Positions 62,541 through 64,000 of a stretch of DNA of 64,000 bases are shown piece after piece. This DNA is from Massospora cicadina (lineage: Eukaryota; Entomophthoromycota; Entomophthoromycetes; Entomophthorales; Entomophthoraceae). The translations under genes were made by a program, and so were the position numbers. Position 1 is the first letter of the stretch. Every line of letters starts with the position of its first letter. The stretch is from contig JAKSZP010006609.1 of the NCBI GenBank assembly GCA_022478985.1, forward strand, positions 62,001-126,000, written 5' to 3'. The notes beneath the pieces were generated by a model, which saw only the letters and a list, made by a program, of their open reading frames with translations, made no database searches and was not told where the DNA came from.

Positions 62541-63112
62541 GAAGTAACTTCTTTTCCACCTCCTGTGTTCTGTGGATCATAATTTTCGTCAAGCGTGGGT
62601 TATCTGAAGTGATTTGTTACAATGAAATGGGTTCCATATCTGAGCATAAGAGAAGATATATGGTTCTGTTGTATATAAGGAAACGTCATTATAAAAGGTG
62701 TTTTAGGCCAAAAATGATACCATACCCTTTTTGGTGGCGGGTTGTGCACCGCTATCCAGGGCCTTCACCACCAGGCCTTTTGTCAATGATCCATCCTGCA
62801 CCATCCATATGTAGTGCTGAGAAAAAACAACATTTATTGTATCAATTTTGTGAATTTCACTGAAAAGTCAGGGAATCATGACTCTTTGATCGTGAAGCAT
62901 CTGTATCCACCAAGTACAGGTAAGAAGGGTTGGTACTTTCCAGTTGAATGAGCAAGAATAACGCCAAGATGCTTTAACCATTGGCAAAATGAGAAAACAG
63001 TGGTGAGCCCCTCCATGGCCATGACCAACAGCTGGCACATCCCATTTACACTTTGTGAAAGTCCCACACATAAAAACTTTGTGCACAAAAGGTAAAGAAG
63101 TTGGTCGTTTAA
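62541..63112 (-). pseudogene. C2 5' internal region, Gag remnant
   Basis: Short region between 5' LTR and protease, matching C1 31944-32562. The frame 63274-62876 begins inside the LTR; its internal part (MTLNDQLLYLLCTKF, then HLGVILAHSTGKYQPF) has a C1 counterpart. No capsid core or zinc knuckle is visible, so C elements either lost or never had a standard Gag here. Confidence 0.4.
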
Positions 63113-64000
63113 TGTCATGTGAGTGTCTATAACTCTCCAGTTCCCAGTGTGGTTGTGCACGGCGCACAGGCCCAACACAAGGGAACTAGTCGTCAGTACT
63201 GAAATCCAGTTAGCCCTGAAGAGTGTGCTTGAGCTAAAGTGACATAGGGCAATGGTGGTTAACATTATAAACACTAGTAGAGATCAAACAAACTGAAACA
63301 CTTGGCTGTGCCCCATAAGGGGTGTTTGTAACCAAGCTTTGGTCAGGGCTAGAGTGTATGGGTGCCTCAGTCTGGAGGGAACCTGGGGCGGCCCAGAGGT
63401 GTCCTTAGTGCTGTTGTAATTTTAAGACAAAATAAAACGGCTAACGTTACATGAGACCTCCTCAAAGAGGTCCATGCACAAGGGTTGCCTAAGTCAACAT
63501 AAGGAAAACGTAAAATTAATGATGGGTTATTAAGAGAAGAAGACCAATTAGAAAAGGTTGGTCTTGAGAAAACATTATTTAAGCCAACCTGGGGAAATCA
63601 TTAATTAAAGAAAGTGGTACTAAGCCCTGGTGCACCAATAAGCACACAATTCCATCCACCCAGGTAACATACTTTGAATTGACTGAACTCAAGTGATCAA
63701 TTGAAGTTAATCTCAACCCAAGTTAGAAATTTTGTAAATTGAATGGGTTTTGAACCCTTGTTTAATGATTAATCGAATAGAATCGTTGTAATTTAGAAGG
63801 TAGCTCGTCCATTTTAACGCTACGGCTGTTGTACATTGCTGAGCAGGTTGCACTTCATCTGAACCAGCCTGGGCATACATGGCCTGTACCTAGCGTTGGT
63901 CCAAGGTGTGCCCTAAGTCAGGAAGGTCCTGAAGCTTAACCATCTTGGCTTCTTGGCGCCCAGCCTTGTCCTGGCCATTGACCCTTACTGTCAAGTCATG
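63113..64000 (-). repeat. 5' LTR of C2, cut by window end
   Basis: Matches 57050-57941. On the minus strand it ends GTGTC-TCACATGACA-type sequence at 63113. The missing start should lie within about ten bases beyond position 64000. Confidence 0.85.

Larger units (their letters stand above)
57050..64000 (-). mobile_element. Chromodomain LTR retrotransposon C2, running off the window
   Basis: Same family as C1: 3' LTR 57050-57941, chromodomain and pol, short Gag-side region, 5' LTR from 63113 to the window end (probably lacking about ten bases). It sits inside the D2 integrase gene, so it is younger than D2, and it carries a solo LTR (58038-58922). It shows better conservation with C1 in LTRs than in coding sequence. 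Confidence 0.85.

Noticed and set aside
62876..63274. 132-codon minus-strand frame as a real gene
   Set aside because: It starts inside the C LTR and similar partial frames recur in the other LTR copies; treated as LTR plus decayed Gag region.

Overview
This looks like a transposon-dominated stretch of a fungal nuclear genome. Only two host genes are recognisable. One is an ML-domain/TRP-like membrane protein (14294-16197, +), a family typical of fungi. The other is the COPII coat subunit Sec23 (43341-40999, -), with fungal-like sequence and two very short introns of 36 and 31 bp. Both are G+C-rich against an A+T-rich background, and each needs one single-base frame correction at a G or C run. 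I see no tRNA, rRNA, CRISPR or bacterial-type operon. A repeat-swollen genome, tiny introns and a fragment resembling a sequence common in arthropod genomes (37330-37860) would fit an insect-associated early-diverging fungus such as an Entomophthorales member. The species is inference only.

Layout. 1-2633: Gag end and LTR of a minus-strand Ty3-type element (A). 3250-5945: plus-strand 3' half of a chromodomain element (C3). 7644-8830: decayed coding-like tract of unknown kind. 9131-11330: minus-strand pol (D1), then a ~75/150-bp tandem repeat, then a divergently oriented membrane-segment/Gag-like gene (E1, 12111-12800). 14294-16197: TRP-like gene. 16590-19250: interleaved inverted repeats with a SINE-like insertion. 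19900-22640: LTR, Gag and protease of element F. 23133-24648: 3' end of element G. 24649-33428: nearly complete chromodomain element C1 carrying three nested insertions. 33429-36190: LINE ORF2 remnant. 36229-37860: solo LTR, a small inverted-repeat element and the arthropod-like fragment. 38163-39981: LINE ORF1-only element. 40999-43341: SEC23. 45177-52516: full-length element B without chromodomain. 52517-53633: second membrane-segment/Gag-like gene (E2). 53808-57049: plus-strand pol D2, divergent from E2. 57050-64000: chromodomain element C2, which interrupts the D2 integrase and runs off the window end.

How the parts relate. The mobile elements fall into families by sequence shared inside the window. 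C1, C2 and C3 share Gag-pol-chromodomain and ~0.9-kb LTRs. A and B share Gag similarity and an identical 19-nt primer-binding site. E1 and E2 are homologous to each other, and each stands head-to-head with a Ty3-type pol (D1, D2). That repeated divergent arrangement, the three membrane segments in E, and the interleaved palindromes are the most unusual features. Every retroelement coding region carries stops or frameshifts, so none looks intact. All family assignments come from reading motifs by eye; no database search was possible.
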